From NCBI RefSeq assembly GCF_037975245.1, contig NC_092565.1, positions 6,428,999 through 6,492,998 on the forward strand: a stretch of 64,000 bases of DNA, in the 5' to 3' direction. Origin of the DNA: Apostichopus japonicus (taxonomy: Eukaryota > Echinodermata > Holothuroidea > Aspidochirotida > Stichopodidae). Under the pieces are notes generated by a model that saw only the letters and a list, made by a program, of their open reading frames with translations, was not told the DNA's origin and did no database searches. Shown here piece by piece: positions 42,801 through 62,206 of this stretch. Position numbers and translations under genes: made by a program. Each line of letters opens with the position of its first letter. Position 1 is the first letter of the stretch.

Positions 42801-42813
42801 TGTAAGGCGCTGA
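27871..42813 (+). CDS. EIF3A: Eukaryotic translation initiation factor 3 subunit A
   Basis: Twenty coding exons join in phase to 1411 aa: 27871-27919, 28697-28887, 29686-29822, 30336-30499, 31008-31066, 31603-31743, 32404-32612, 32911-33082, 33525-33719, 34117-34233, 35271-35459, 35767-35904, 36418-36627, 37009-37113, 38306-38419, 38878-39000, 39491-39644, 40000-40087, 40595-40741 and 41280-42813. The start [18 protein letters not shown] and the end [10 protein letters not shown] match the family closely; human eIF3a is 1382 aa. Residues 1-300 are the helical repeat region, about 320-500 the PCI domain that holds the eIF3 octamer together, and 540-900 a long charged coiled coil (the spectrin-like region binding eIF3b/g/i). 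The last exon encodes a 511-residue low-complexity tail: five [10 protein letters not shown] units, seven DGPPR units, about nine DLERPPR units, then DDRGPRRD repeats. The protein scaffolds the 40S-bound eIF3 complex in the cytosol. The RGG-rich units are not in the human tail as I recall it. Confidence 0.97.
35036..35158. repeat. Two-copy tandem duplication in eIF3a intron 10
   Basis: The block 'tttagtaaacaacaggggtg' through 'cactgcaggcattggtcc' and 'taaagact' recurs about 73 bases later with one 2-bp gap and a single substitution. This indicates a fairly recent duplication. Confidence 0.8.
37364..38163. repeat. About 59-bp minisatellite, 12 units, in eIF3a intron 14
   Basis: Each unit runs from 'ggttgccctagtttgatcca' through 'ttgcaatgtaatatg' to 'gagttacattcattatgttt'. 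Twelve units are counted. Units 7 and 9 carry the same inserted block of about 50 bases with the near-palindrome GGGTATCCGGGTACCC. Units 7-8 and 9-10 therefore form a higher-order duplication. Confidence 0.95.
41302..41440 (+). repeat. 30-bp coding repeat ([10 protein letters not shown]) in eIF3a
   Basis: Five units of 30 bases are almost identical at the DNA level and give RGG-box motifs. Near-perfect identity at third positions indicates recent expansion. Confidence 0.9.
41506..41624 (+). repeat. 15-bp coding repeat (DGPPR) in eIF3a
   Basis: The unit GATGGCCCACCACGA (or ...CGG) occurs seven times, with A and G alternating at one position between neighbouring units. This suggests growth by doubling of a 30-bp pair. 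Confidence 0.9.
41704..41876 (+). repeat. 21-bp coding repeat (DLERPPR) in eIF3a
   Basis: The 21-base unit that begins GATCTGGAAAGACCACC occurs about nine times and is nearly identical throughout. It is in frame within the last exon. Confidence 0.9.
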
Positions 42814-44299
42814 GCATGTCACTGCTGATGGTCAGGGGCATTATTACCCGAACCATATCACAAAAGCTTTTATTGGTTTTTCTTTGATGGTTAGCTAAAA
42901 ATTTGATCTAATATATTTTTTTCTTCTCACAGTTATGTTATGGCTCAGGCTATATTCACCGTTTGATAATGACTTTCATTTGTAATCCCTAGTTTTGGAA
43001 CTCTTTTCACTGTTTATGACAAATAGTTAGATCATTAAAACATAATGGAGCAAATTTACATATTGAGTATTGACTTACAGATGGATAGACGTAATGCTAC
43101 TGCATCAAGTTGAAGAGTATTGTATGCTTGTTCTTCTATCAAATATGAATTTATATGATATTTATATGATAAGCATCAACACTCGAGGGAATTTCAAATT
43201 TATTGGGAATAATTTCAAAAGCACTGTGGAAACAGTGAAATGTGATAACTTTAACAAGTGAAAAGGCAAAAAAAAAGAAGAAAAAGGATTAATTATTCTC
43301 GATTAGCCAATTGTTTTTTGTAGTTAAAAATGCAGAAAAGTAAAACATTTCAATTTCAAATTTATTTTCAAAAGTTCACAGTCTGTAGTATGTGTAATTA
43401 TTTTAATAGTTAGTAGCAATTTGTGGTGATGAACAACTTATGGGAAAATCAACCACAGGGTCAGTTTCAAGAAGTCAATGTGTTTTGTATACAATAAGTG
43501 GTCAGAGGTACAATAGAAGTTTCTTCACCCAGTATGTTCCCCCTACAGGTGTCAATAATGAGCCCATCACCCCCCCCCTCTCACCATTAAACATGATAGA
43601 ATTATCGAGACCACACACAAACTTACCACTAAAGGTTTAGGTAACTGCATAGAAGACATGTCGAAGCAGGCAATTTTGTGTAAATTCCAAGGTAATAATA
43701 ATTAACCTACTGAGCAGCATATTAAAGCCAAATGAATATCTGGTCTGTCAACGGACTTTTATAGCATTCCTCCATGGTATCCCACTCTCTTGCAGGAATT
43801 TAAGTCGAGTAGAATCGTTAATCGACCCAAGCTTGTGCCATGGTTAATCATGGTCGCATGTTTAAACTTCACAAACCACTCTCGGTATTACTCTATACTT
43901 ACATGTATGTATTTGTGTGCAGTATTTCCAAGTATGGTGATGTCTTTACAATGTGGTATCGGACGCGGTCATATTCTCCGGTGTTAAATTGTTCACACTG
44001 AGTTTTAAGGTGAACACACAATGGACTTTACACTGCTTGCCCTACTGCAATCTGTTATTTTATGGTGTCGTACTGCTACTTTTGTAATGGGTGTGTCTAC
44101 CTTGTTAGAAGATTGAAAAGTCTTGGTAAACACTTAAACTATTAGGTAGGGTGTGACAAGGCACTTAATCTATTGTTACCAGCCCATGTATTAATGAAGG
44201 ACAAATAAGTGATAGACAATTTAGTGCTTATGTGTTTTAATTGTTGTTAAACTTGAATTCATTTTGTCATCCCAAACATAAATTGAGATGTGAAGATGG
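42814..44299 (+). other. Probable 3' UTR of eIF3a
   Basis: The region is AT-rich with no gene. ATTAAA variants occur near 43034 and 43722, and the first canonical AATAAA is at 44300. The actual 3' end cannot be fixed from sequence alone. Confidence 0.45.
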
Positions 44300-44305
44300 A
44301 ATAAA
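44300..44305 (+). terminator. Candidate polyadenylation signal of eIF3a
   Basis: This is the first AATAAA after the stop codon. It is followed at once by a T-rich stretch that is tandemly duplicated. Confidence 0.45.
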
Positions 44306-44308
44306 TCA

Positions 44309-44434
44309 TTTTTTTGTGAAAGTAGTATAGTTTGGTATTTTTTGCATTTGTGTTCATAACTTTTTTGATAATTTTTTTGTGAAAGTAGTATAGTTTGGTA
44401 TTTTTTGCATTTGTGTTCATAACTTTATTTCAAG
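44309..44434. repeat. 63-bp two-copy tandem duplication
   Basis: 'tttttttgtgaaagtagtat' through 'agtttggtattttttgcatt' and 'tgtgttcataacttt' is repeated exactly at a spacing of 63 bases. It lies just after the candidate eIF3a polyadenylation signal. Confidence 0.9.
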
Positions 44435-44674
44435 TTATAACTTTAACTTTATAATATAACTTTAACGTTATAACTTTATTTAAAGTTCGTAACTTTATTT
44501 AAAGAGGCCAATATTTAAAGTTACAAGAATTCTGAAGAAGTATGTTATAGGCTGGTGTTGGGGGAAGGAAAGGTTTTGAAAACTACCTGAAATTTGCTTC
44601 ATAAGTAGAAACTGGACAATTCAAAATCAAATAAACAAATGACACTTCATTTTGGAAAACAAAAGTTCCAATCT

Positions 44675-44680
44675 TTTATT
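44675..44680 (-). terminator. Candidate polyadenylation signal of GRPEL1
   Basis: This minus-strand AATAAA would give a 3' UTR of about 1.2 kb. A closer ATTAAA variant lies near 45224 and could be used instead. Confidence 0.35.
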
Positions 44681-45905
44681 TGATTTTCATAAATAGTATG
44701 GATTACAGCTGTTATCCTTGATTACTCATGTGCAGTTTTGAGTTCTTATCTTAATCATCGGATACAACTACAAAAGCTATTGGTCAGCCACTATGGAACA
44801 ACTTATATTCATAGAGTATATTCGTGGAGCATGCAAGGGACTTTAAATGATTCTGATCTTTCCACATACTTAACAACTTTCTACCTGGCTGGCTGTATTG
44901 AATAAATGCAAACATTTTAGTAAGATTTTTAGTACAAAGGTGGAGAGTATTTGCAATTACAAGAGAGTTAGACAATATGAAAGTTGTTGGACCCTTCCCC
45001 TCACCCAAAATAAGAGGTATGCAATTACTAAAATACTGAGGAATAACAAAAGAAGTCATTTAAATGAGAACACCTCACTTAATAATGAATTAAACACCTG
45101 TATAAAAAATTCTAGAGTGTCACAATGCATTAGTTTCAGAGAGCATGTATTTGCTCTTAAATTATCCTATCAAAGGGGCAAAGTGTTGGGTTCAAAGCAC
45201 CCACCAAGCAATCTAATATGTCTTTAATGTTCCATTACCTCCCTCCTGTCCCTTTCACACCCACTTGACCCGAGATGACAACAAATTGGTAATACTCTAC
45301 TGGACGAGGAGAATCCCTGGCATTGTGTAGATGAAACACGTTTGTGAAGTACATCTATGCGGTAAAACATTCCTCACATTAAGAATCATTGTAACCCCTT
45401 AGTTCAAAGCCTTGGACGATGAAGTTATGCTTGATATTAACATTTACAATTGTGTCTAAAGGAAGCAAAATCCTCTAGCAAAAGTTTCCTTCAAAGACTA
45501 AACCAAGTAAATGCATTTTCCATTCATGTTAGTGTTTACTTTTAAGAAATTACTAATTGTTCTTGGATTTGCTCCTTTTTTTATGTGATCATTGATAACA
45601 ACACACCTTATTTCACATATTACATGATTAAACATTTTTCTGATCGGGCTCCTGATTCTCATTTCCATCTGCCCCAGCAATGACCCCATCCCACATTTTG
45701 AATAGATTTAAAGAAAGAATGTGATATCTATAATATGCCCTTTCTCAGAGAGAGGTAAATATTACCATTCTCTTTTTGGAAAGTAACACACTTCCCTGCT
45801 TCTGAGAGGTTAGCAAGTCATAACCTGCTTCTCCACCCCAAGGAGTCCATACTCTACATCTCCATCCAGATTCTGTGAATGACTGCTCCCTCCAAACCGA
45901 TGGTG

Positions 45906-48900
45906 CTAGGATGGAGCCTTCGTGACTCCCACTAATGCCGGTCTCAATGTCCTGTCATGTAACCTGTAACCAATCTTTGTCACTACGGCAACCAGTCCCG
46001 ACTCCTTGTCTGGCGATGGGACTTCAAACATTGCTTCATGGAAATTTGGGTCAAACTTCTCGTCCATGGGATCTATCTTGAACAACTTATTCTTCTGGAA
46101 CACCTGATTTATAAAGAACAAGAAAAGAGTTTAAAACATAAAATGAAAGAATGTTAGTAAAGAAACGACAAAGCTGAGAATGGACAGTCCGATAATCACA
46201 AGAAAATTGACATCACGTTTCAACTGGTTTCATCTTTTAGCATCCGGGAGATTAATGTCGTACCGTCATTTATCGCATTGCATCTGTGGGAAAGTTAAAT
46301 CATCCCAAACGAACACGACAATTTTGCATGAAGTTTACATTGTAAACCAGTTGATGATTTCAAAGACCTTCATATATTGCAATCCACCAATTTCTTTGAT
46401 CTCTTTCCTGCTATATGACACATGACGAAACTGTGTATAGCAATCCAGTTGCAGGTTTACAGATGAGTCGCAGTACTTACTTTCTGCAGCTGCGACTCTG
46501 TCATTAATAATCCTTCAAAGAGATTCTTCAGATGTTCATTTTTATCCAACTCTTCTTGTGGTATACTTGATGTAGCAGTTCCAAGTATATCTGCAACTTC
46601 CAGTAAATCTTTACAAAAGCCTTGGACCGCATAGAGCTTGGAATCTTCCAGTTGTTTTCGGAATCTTTGCCGTACATTTTCTGTTTCTGCTAATGCTCGC
46701 TTGTATTTATCCTTTGAAAGGGGAAAGAAAAATGAAAATTGGATTATTAACAAGTTTGTAAATTACTTAGCATGCATATTAGGAAGATAGTCATATCATA
46801 CAGAACTTTTGTATAAAAAACCTATTAGTTAACAAGTAACAAGTTTGAATGTTCTATGAGTCTTTGCTGTTCAATTATAAATAAATCTGACATAGGTTTA
46901 TTCTGTGATTTTTTTTATTTTGCATGCCCCCAAAAATTATTTATACCTGCAGATTTAAATCCCAAATTTTGTTCGATTTTCGCTCGGAATTAGATGTTCG
47001 TTTTTTTTTCCAATGCAAAACAACAAATTATGCAACCTTATTATGTTTACATGTAAATATAAGTTTTTCTCTCTTCAGTATTCTTTGATTTTTTTGGCTG
47101 AACTGTTATATTACATGTTATGGTATTGTAAATAAATACCTGAAGTGAAAGAAACATGAAACAACATGTAAATATAGTTGCGTGTGCCAGTTTGTAGCTG
47201 CACCCTATGGGAAGTTCCCCCAGGGGACACACAGATGTGGGGCACTGTAGTGCCAACAAGGGATTGTTTGAAGTGTGCACACTTTGGTGTGTGGGTGTGA
47301 CAAGTTACCAATGACCAGGGGATAAGTGTTCTAAAGTCGTGTGCAGGGACCTTGGCCTCAAATATGACTGTAAACCTTTAGCTTTAACATCATGATTGGT
47401 TGAGTGATTTAAGCACAGCACACACACACACACACACATACATAAACCATAGATAGCATAAGCTAATCTTGATTGAACCAAGAGTGACAATTGTCGCTTA
47501 CTGTTACTTCTTTGACTTCTTTTTCAAGTTTCTCTTTCTCTGCTAATAATTTCACTTCTGTTTCTGCTATCTCCTTCTCTGATTTTGTGGAATTTCCTTC
47601 TGAACTTCCATTCTGATTTTCTTTTGTTTCTGTGGTTAGAAGTCTGTGAATGAAAAAGAAAACAAGACTGAAATTTGAAGAGCATCAGGTCTTCTTTTTG
47701 TGATATCTGAACTCTCATTAAAGTATATGCCATATGGTATTCACTCTTAGTAGGTTAGGCACAGTACCCCATAATGGGTACCAAACATGCTATTTATAAA
47801 CATGCTATTTATAAGCTTCAGCAGGGCACATCCACTTACATGGTGCAGAATTTCATAACCGTTTTGTCATCATTTGTAAGTTATAGATACATACAATGTA
47901 TTTTGCTAATAAACACAAATTGCAATTTAAGCTAGGTAGTAGTTACACAGGAATTAGCAGAAAGAAAAACCCAACAACAGTGGGTAAAATTGGCTTAAGT
48001 GCACCATAACTGGACTCACCATGCTAAGCTTGTAGGCTCTACTTGATTATCATACCATAGCAGTAGCAACATCATACAATGTATTATTAGTTGGAGTCAA
48101 AGAGCCACTGCACTGTAAGTTCCCAACAGTACAAATATGCAGTGTATAGCTTAAAAGGATTGTCTGGTGGTCCAAAGAAGTTACCTTAAAAATTGATAAA
48201 TAAGAATGTTCGCATGTAGGCTACTCTAACATTGACAATCAGACAGTTCTGCGAAGCCTAAGCTTCTCGGTACTACATTCTGCTCTGACATCGATTCCGC
48301 CAAGTTTCATATTTCGGTGTTCCGAATACTTTTCAAGTTTTCTTTTACTGTAAATTTGATCTGTGAATTTTATTTCAGCGATTTCAAAGAACAGTTTATG
48401 AACTGTGGTTTGAGTGTGAGAGTATATTATGTGCAACGCTATACATATACCAACTGGGCATGGTACAGTAGGCAATATACGTTCGGGATATGTACGTTAT
48501 ATGTAATAGGAAATCACCTGTGCATGTACACGTGAGAGTGTATTTGCTGCGGAAATGTGAGTGCTAACTTCAAGTTGCCTGTTTTGCCAGCCCTACGTCA
48601 ATCACCATATTGATGCGTTGGAAAAAACTGTGCTTTTGGTGAGAAACTGGTGAATTTGAAACCAGATTTCTACAAGAAGACAACGTCAAATGGGGCCATT
48701 TTTTACATGGTTAGAAAGAGAAAAATAATAACTACAAGGACAATGTGTCAAAATCTTCCACCAGACAATTCCTTTAAGCCCCCAACTATGTAATTGTTAT
48801 GTCACTGTGTGCAACTTCTCTTTACAAGAAGGAACCAAATCCTAGAACACCTTTTCCAAACAATCAAGTAAGTTTTAATACTTCTCAGGTCCTGTGTTAG

Positions 48901-49214
48901 ATCATTACTTAAAGGTTATCACAAAGAAAACTTTTAAGTCAAAAGTGTGTACAAAAATCTAAAACTAAGAGATCATGACAGTAAAAGTTTCTGTATATGT
49001 ATGTTTTATAAAAATACCAGTTCCACGAATTATCACACGAGACCGCGTTTTGTAATGATATTACGCAACCTAACACTGTCCTGACAGTAAAAAGGTTAAC
49101 CTTTACTAAATTTAACCATTACCTTCGTGATTTTACAGCTGAAAGTCTAACAGGATGAGCCCTTGAGAAAATCGCTGACTTGAATGCTATTCGTAAGGAC
49201 ATCGTAGACGCCAT
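45906..49214 (-). CDS. GRPEL1: GrpE protein homolog 1, mitochondrial (mtHsp70 nucleotide exchange factor)
   Basis: Four exons on the minus strand join in phase to 220 aa: 49214-49123, 47643-47502, 46711-46481 and 46103-45906. Human GRPEL1 is 217 aa. Exon 1 (MASTMSLRIAFKSAIFSRAH...) is rich in Arg/Lys and Ser and has no acidic residues, as in a matrix-targeting presequence. Exon 2 and the start of exon 3 form the long charged helix used for dimerisation. Exon 3 carries DKYKRALAETENVRQR and GFCKDLLEVADIL. Exon 4 is the beta-sheet head with the GrpE signature (FDPNFHEAMFEV ... GYRLHDRTLRPALVGV). The protein releases ADP from mitochondrial Hsp70 during import and folding in the matrix. It is convergent with eIF3a. 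Nothing appears broken. Confidence 0.96.
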
Positions 49215-52200
49215 TATGCTATTGAACGCAAATTTTGAGATTCTTTTACGCCCGTTCACTCTTGCACGACGAATTATATATTTGACGATAAGATAAAGTT
49301 TCTATCATAGGTTACCAGAACTTGTATAACAGCTTTGGCCAAATATTAATGCAATCTTTATCGGCTATACTACTCTGCCATGCCGAAATAGTGTTAACGA
49401 TTTCATCAGATTGTGTTGGTCTTCAGTCAAGGAAAATAACACGTTGAAGTTGGTCATCGATAACTTTGGAAAACTTTTCGTTCAGACCCATTCCAATCCC
49501 ATGCAAATATCTTCCCCTCACACTCTACAATGTTTTCTACACCCCTTTTCCATTCCTGTCTCATTCAGGGTTCAGTGGATCGAGCAATGGTATAGGCTCA
49601 AGAGGGACGAGCCAACGGGCACAGGGTCCTTTTAATACTATACAACTTACAAGTGCCCCTTGTTGGTTATAAAAAGTATCTTTTATCCAATTTTTGCCTG
49701 TCAAATTTACCTTTATTTAATTTGGAAAGCATCTTTTTGTTGAAAATTTATAGGAGTTAAACCTGCCTTTGAAGCACATTAAAATACTGGTACTGGTATT
49801 TATGGTATACACAAACATGTTCAGAGGATCTATTTTGTTGGAAAACTTTGAGGTAACTGCGTGGTTTGACACCTATATCACCCTCATAATCACAGCCTCA
49901 CCCGATTGAACCATCTTCCACTCCCCTGTGTGGTTCCTCATCTGGAGATAAAACCTCTCCTTTCGGAGAAGATGATTCAGTTGGGCACTATGTACAGGCT
50001 TTTAGACTGGTATCGAGATTGGAGCCATTCCTCAATTTTGTTAAATAGCATTAGCATCTTAAATCGCCTTTTTTCGGAAAACTTCGTGTACATGTTGTTA
50101 CGGCGTAAAAATACAAACTTCTCAAAGATTTTCGTTTCTAAGAGTACCTTGCTGTAATACATTGGAAAGTGCTATATACCACAATAAATTCCATGAACCA
50201 TATAAAGGTTTACCAGGGACACCTAACACAGGTAAGAGATGGGTTCCGGATGTTCAAAGATTTCCGCAGTGACTGTTGCCAAATATGTTCAATGTTTTAA
50301 AAAAAATCATCATAAATTGTGGAAACATTCATTGGCCGGATGCCCGGATCACTATAGCAATTCAGTGTACCCTCTCAGATCTGTCTACATAGCTCTTCTT
50401 CCCGGGGCTGCTTAATTTCTCTGATGCAAAAGCACCGGAGGAGCGTTGGGCTATTTGTATGCCAAGCACGGTCATCTGCATGCCTTCTCCACTTGTAAAA
50501 TCCACCATCCTTTTCCTATTAAATGATTGTCTAGCAGAACTTATCATATTCACCTTGGAAGGCAGGAAAGTCTCAGTATTTTTTAACTTACTTACCAGGG
50601 GAAGGGTGTGAGGGGCTTTGAATTGCAACCAACTATGTGCAACAAATTCTCTCTGAAGCGACTTTTCCCCGCCATCCCCTTTTAGTCCTACCGACAAAGT
50701 TAAGCATTAAATAACGGTGTTTATTTTGATCAAAACAAATCATTCTCATTAATGAGCAAAACATAGGTCAAAATTATACTAACTTGTTTCGTTTCACGAC
50801 ATTTTGATACCGTTATAGATTTGTGACAAATCTTGAAATATCCAATTTTTTTTTACCGCAACTGAAAATATCATCTACAGAAATGGAGTACATTCAAAGT
50901 ATATACGGGTAACACAATGTCCTTCTCACCGCAAAATGTGGGAATGACATTTTGCATGGCTTAACATTTGTACTGAATCAGGGGCAAAGAAGCATGGAGA
51001 GGTAAAGAGAAGCGGTGGAGTGATTGCTTCCATAGTTTGACAAACAAAACAAAAAACTAGAAGAAAAAGGGAAGTTAACAAAATGTTAAAGAAATTTCAG
51101 AGTATATTTCTCCAAGTTCTAACATCGATATATTTGTTATTGAAAATCATTTTTAATCAGGGAGCAAGAGATATTCCTCGATACCCTGCCCAAATTACTT
51201 TATGTCCTTGTCAACCCAATGCAATCCCAGTTATAACATGGTTTCTATACTCCAATAAGAAAAACCCTCCTACACACCTATGATATAAAGTTATGAATAT
51301 CATGAAACATCCATTACTTTCCACTTTAATTCAAGTTGGATAATATTGTTGCCATGCCTCCTCCTCCTCCTCATCTTCTGTGTTACAATGATTATATAAT
51401 TTCCTGTATGAAAACATGGACGCTCAAATCATATATTTATTACTCTAGAAAGTAAGGGTATAGGTTGTTATCTCATCCCCGGATATTGTTGTGTGCTGAG
51501 TTACGGTTGGCTGTTGAAGCTTATTATATAGACTGCTATATCTCTTATCATACATGAATTAACGGTTGCTATGGGAACACATGGTGTGGACGATTTACGG
51601 GTCCATTGTACTTTGGCGTCAGGCGACGTAATATGGGTGTGTGCATACGTTGGTGTGTATACGTTAGCCCTACAAAACGGATAGCGAACACCTCCAGAAA
51701 CCGTAAAGTTGATGTATCCTTTAAAATTGGTAGGCATGTGCATGAGCACGAGTGAAGTGCTTACTTGTTTTATTATGTGATAACATTTTGACTTGGCAGT
51801 AATAACGCCTTTCTGATTTAATATTATAGTGACGTATGTTAACAATATCATAAGCTTGCATGGAGTCCAAAGGGCACCTTACTCCATGAATGATTTTGAT
51901 AACAATGAAAATGGAGAAGATTTTGTTCCAATATTAGAAATATGATAGGCCATAAATCTGATAAGGGGGAAGATAAGTTTTAATGGGAAGGGGGATCTAA
52001 GCCGGGTCAATAGGGGATAAACAAAGAAACATTCTCATTTGCTTATTACATGTAAGTAAAAATTAAGTCTTTCAAAAGGAAGGCATCTTATTGTACATCG
52101 TTTCCAATTGGCTCTTAACGTCACTGGATTTGGTCAATTTGCCTACTATACGTAATTTAAAAGAACGTGACGATCTGTCTACATTTGCGCAAACGCAGAA

Positions 52201-53701
52201 TCTGACAAATGATCTAACCATTGTCGATATTTTGAGGGGTAATATATTTGAAATCGGTAGCTCGTGAAAAGCACGGTAAAAGAAAAATAATAATGAACAT
52301 ACTTCATAGTCAACTTTGAATATATATATTAATTAATTAATGTAAGCAGATCAAATTTCCTCAATTACCGTTTTTGATATATTTTTTTGACCTAGCTTCG
52401 ATATCAGGAAAACGAGAGAAATAGAAAATTGAAGAATAAGAAATATGAATATATGCAGACTTGGTTTAAGATATAAAGTATGATACGGATATAACAATGA
52501 GCTAAAACTAATAGTTGTAGTATCATATTTGTGATACACATAGAGGTCATCAGTACTGCACCCAAATATACTATAGAAGAAAACAAAAACGAATCATTTT
52601 GAAAAGTTGTACTCATTATACTTATAAAAACGACCTGCTGAATAATCCAGCAGAGCCATAGAGTGGCGCATTCATAGATATTTAGAAAACGTGGCTACTC
52701 CTGAAACTACCCTTCTGCCCCCCCCCCCCCCCCTCCTCCTCACTTGTTCCATACGCTCTGATTAAAATGTAACATGTAAGTCATATTTAGTACTATATAC
52801 AGGTATAGAATTCTGAGTTAACTTTACCTTTCTCTAAATGGTATAATTTGTTTTCTCTGGAAAAAAAAAAATTCTTGCATTTTATTGTTTCGCTTTCGTT
52901 GTCAACTTTTACGATATTATATGTTGATCTGTTGACGTCATTGTTCAGCAAAACCCGGTGAAATGTCCGAACAATTGACACTATATGTCTAGTCTACAAA
53001 TATTATCAAAGTTATACGGATAAAACCTGATTGCACTTTTGCTGTTAGATAGTTATAACTGTATAATAAAATTTCAGGCCACATAATTGAATGAATAAAA
53101 ATGAGCATTTCATTATAACAGGTTTTTTTTGCAACAAACAGTTATACTATTTCAGTAGCTTTGTTATAAAAACGAAAAGAAAGGAAAATATTACTAAAAC
53201 AGATTGAATTAGGAATCACTGACCGTACTCTCAACAGGAGCTGGAAGTAAACTTTCATGGTGACTGTAAATTATAAAATTTAAATGAATTATACATATAG
53301 ATTTATCAAGTTAACTGTGGATTCCTAACACATGTGAAATAGCATGAAATATACAATGATCCATATATCACATACTCTAAAAAGAAGTATAAATAGATAT
53401 TCGGCATGCAACTGTTTGTGTTATGGCGAATTCAGAGCAAAAAGAGACTAAAATGATATTAATTCAATTTGAAACTGGGTGAACCGATTCTTTGTTGGAA
53501 AAGGTAAATAGAAAAAACCCGATCGATGTTTAGATATAGTCATGAACACGACATTATCAAAAAAAAATGTAATATTTCAGCATGATGAATGACGTCATCA
53601 GACGAAAATGATGTAACCAGAGATTCGTTACATCATGGAGGTCTGTTTTTACCTCCATGGTTACATCGGGATGATACATGTATAATGCTTGTATACATTC
53701 T
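49215..53701. other. Intergenic region with no recognised gene
   Basis: It should hold the GRPEL1 promoter at its left end and the 3' UTR of the cyclase gene at its right end (first minus-strand AATAAA at 52881-52886). A 111-codon minus-strand frame at 50362-50697 matches no family I know. A poly-C run lies at about 52719-52733. No transposon ends were recognised. Confidence 0.4.

Positions 53702-62206
<8,505 letters not shown>

Noticed and set aside
41251-42822. Long minus-strand and alternate-frame ORFs over the last eIF3a exon
   Set aside because: The repeat-rich coding sequence leaves other frames open. Only the frame in phase with the upstream exons ends in the family's conserved DDGWTTVRR.
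50362-50697. 111-codon minus-strand frame between GRPEL1 and the cyclase
   Set aside because: No signal peptide, conserved motif or splice context was found. A frame this long can arise by chance in 4.5 kb of intergenic DNA.
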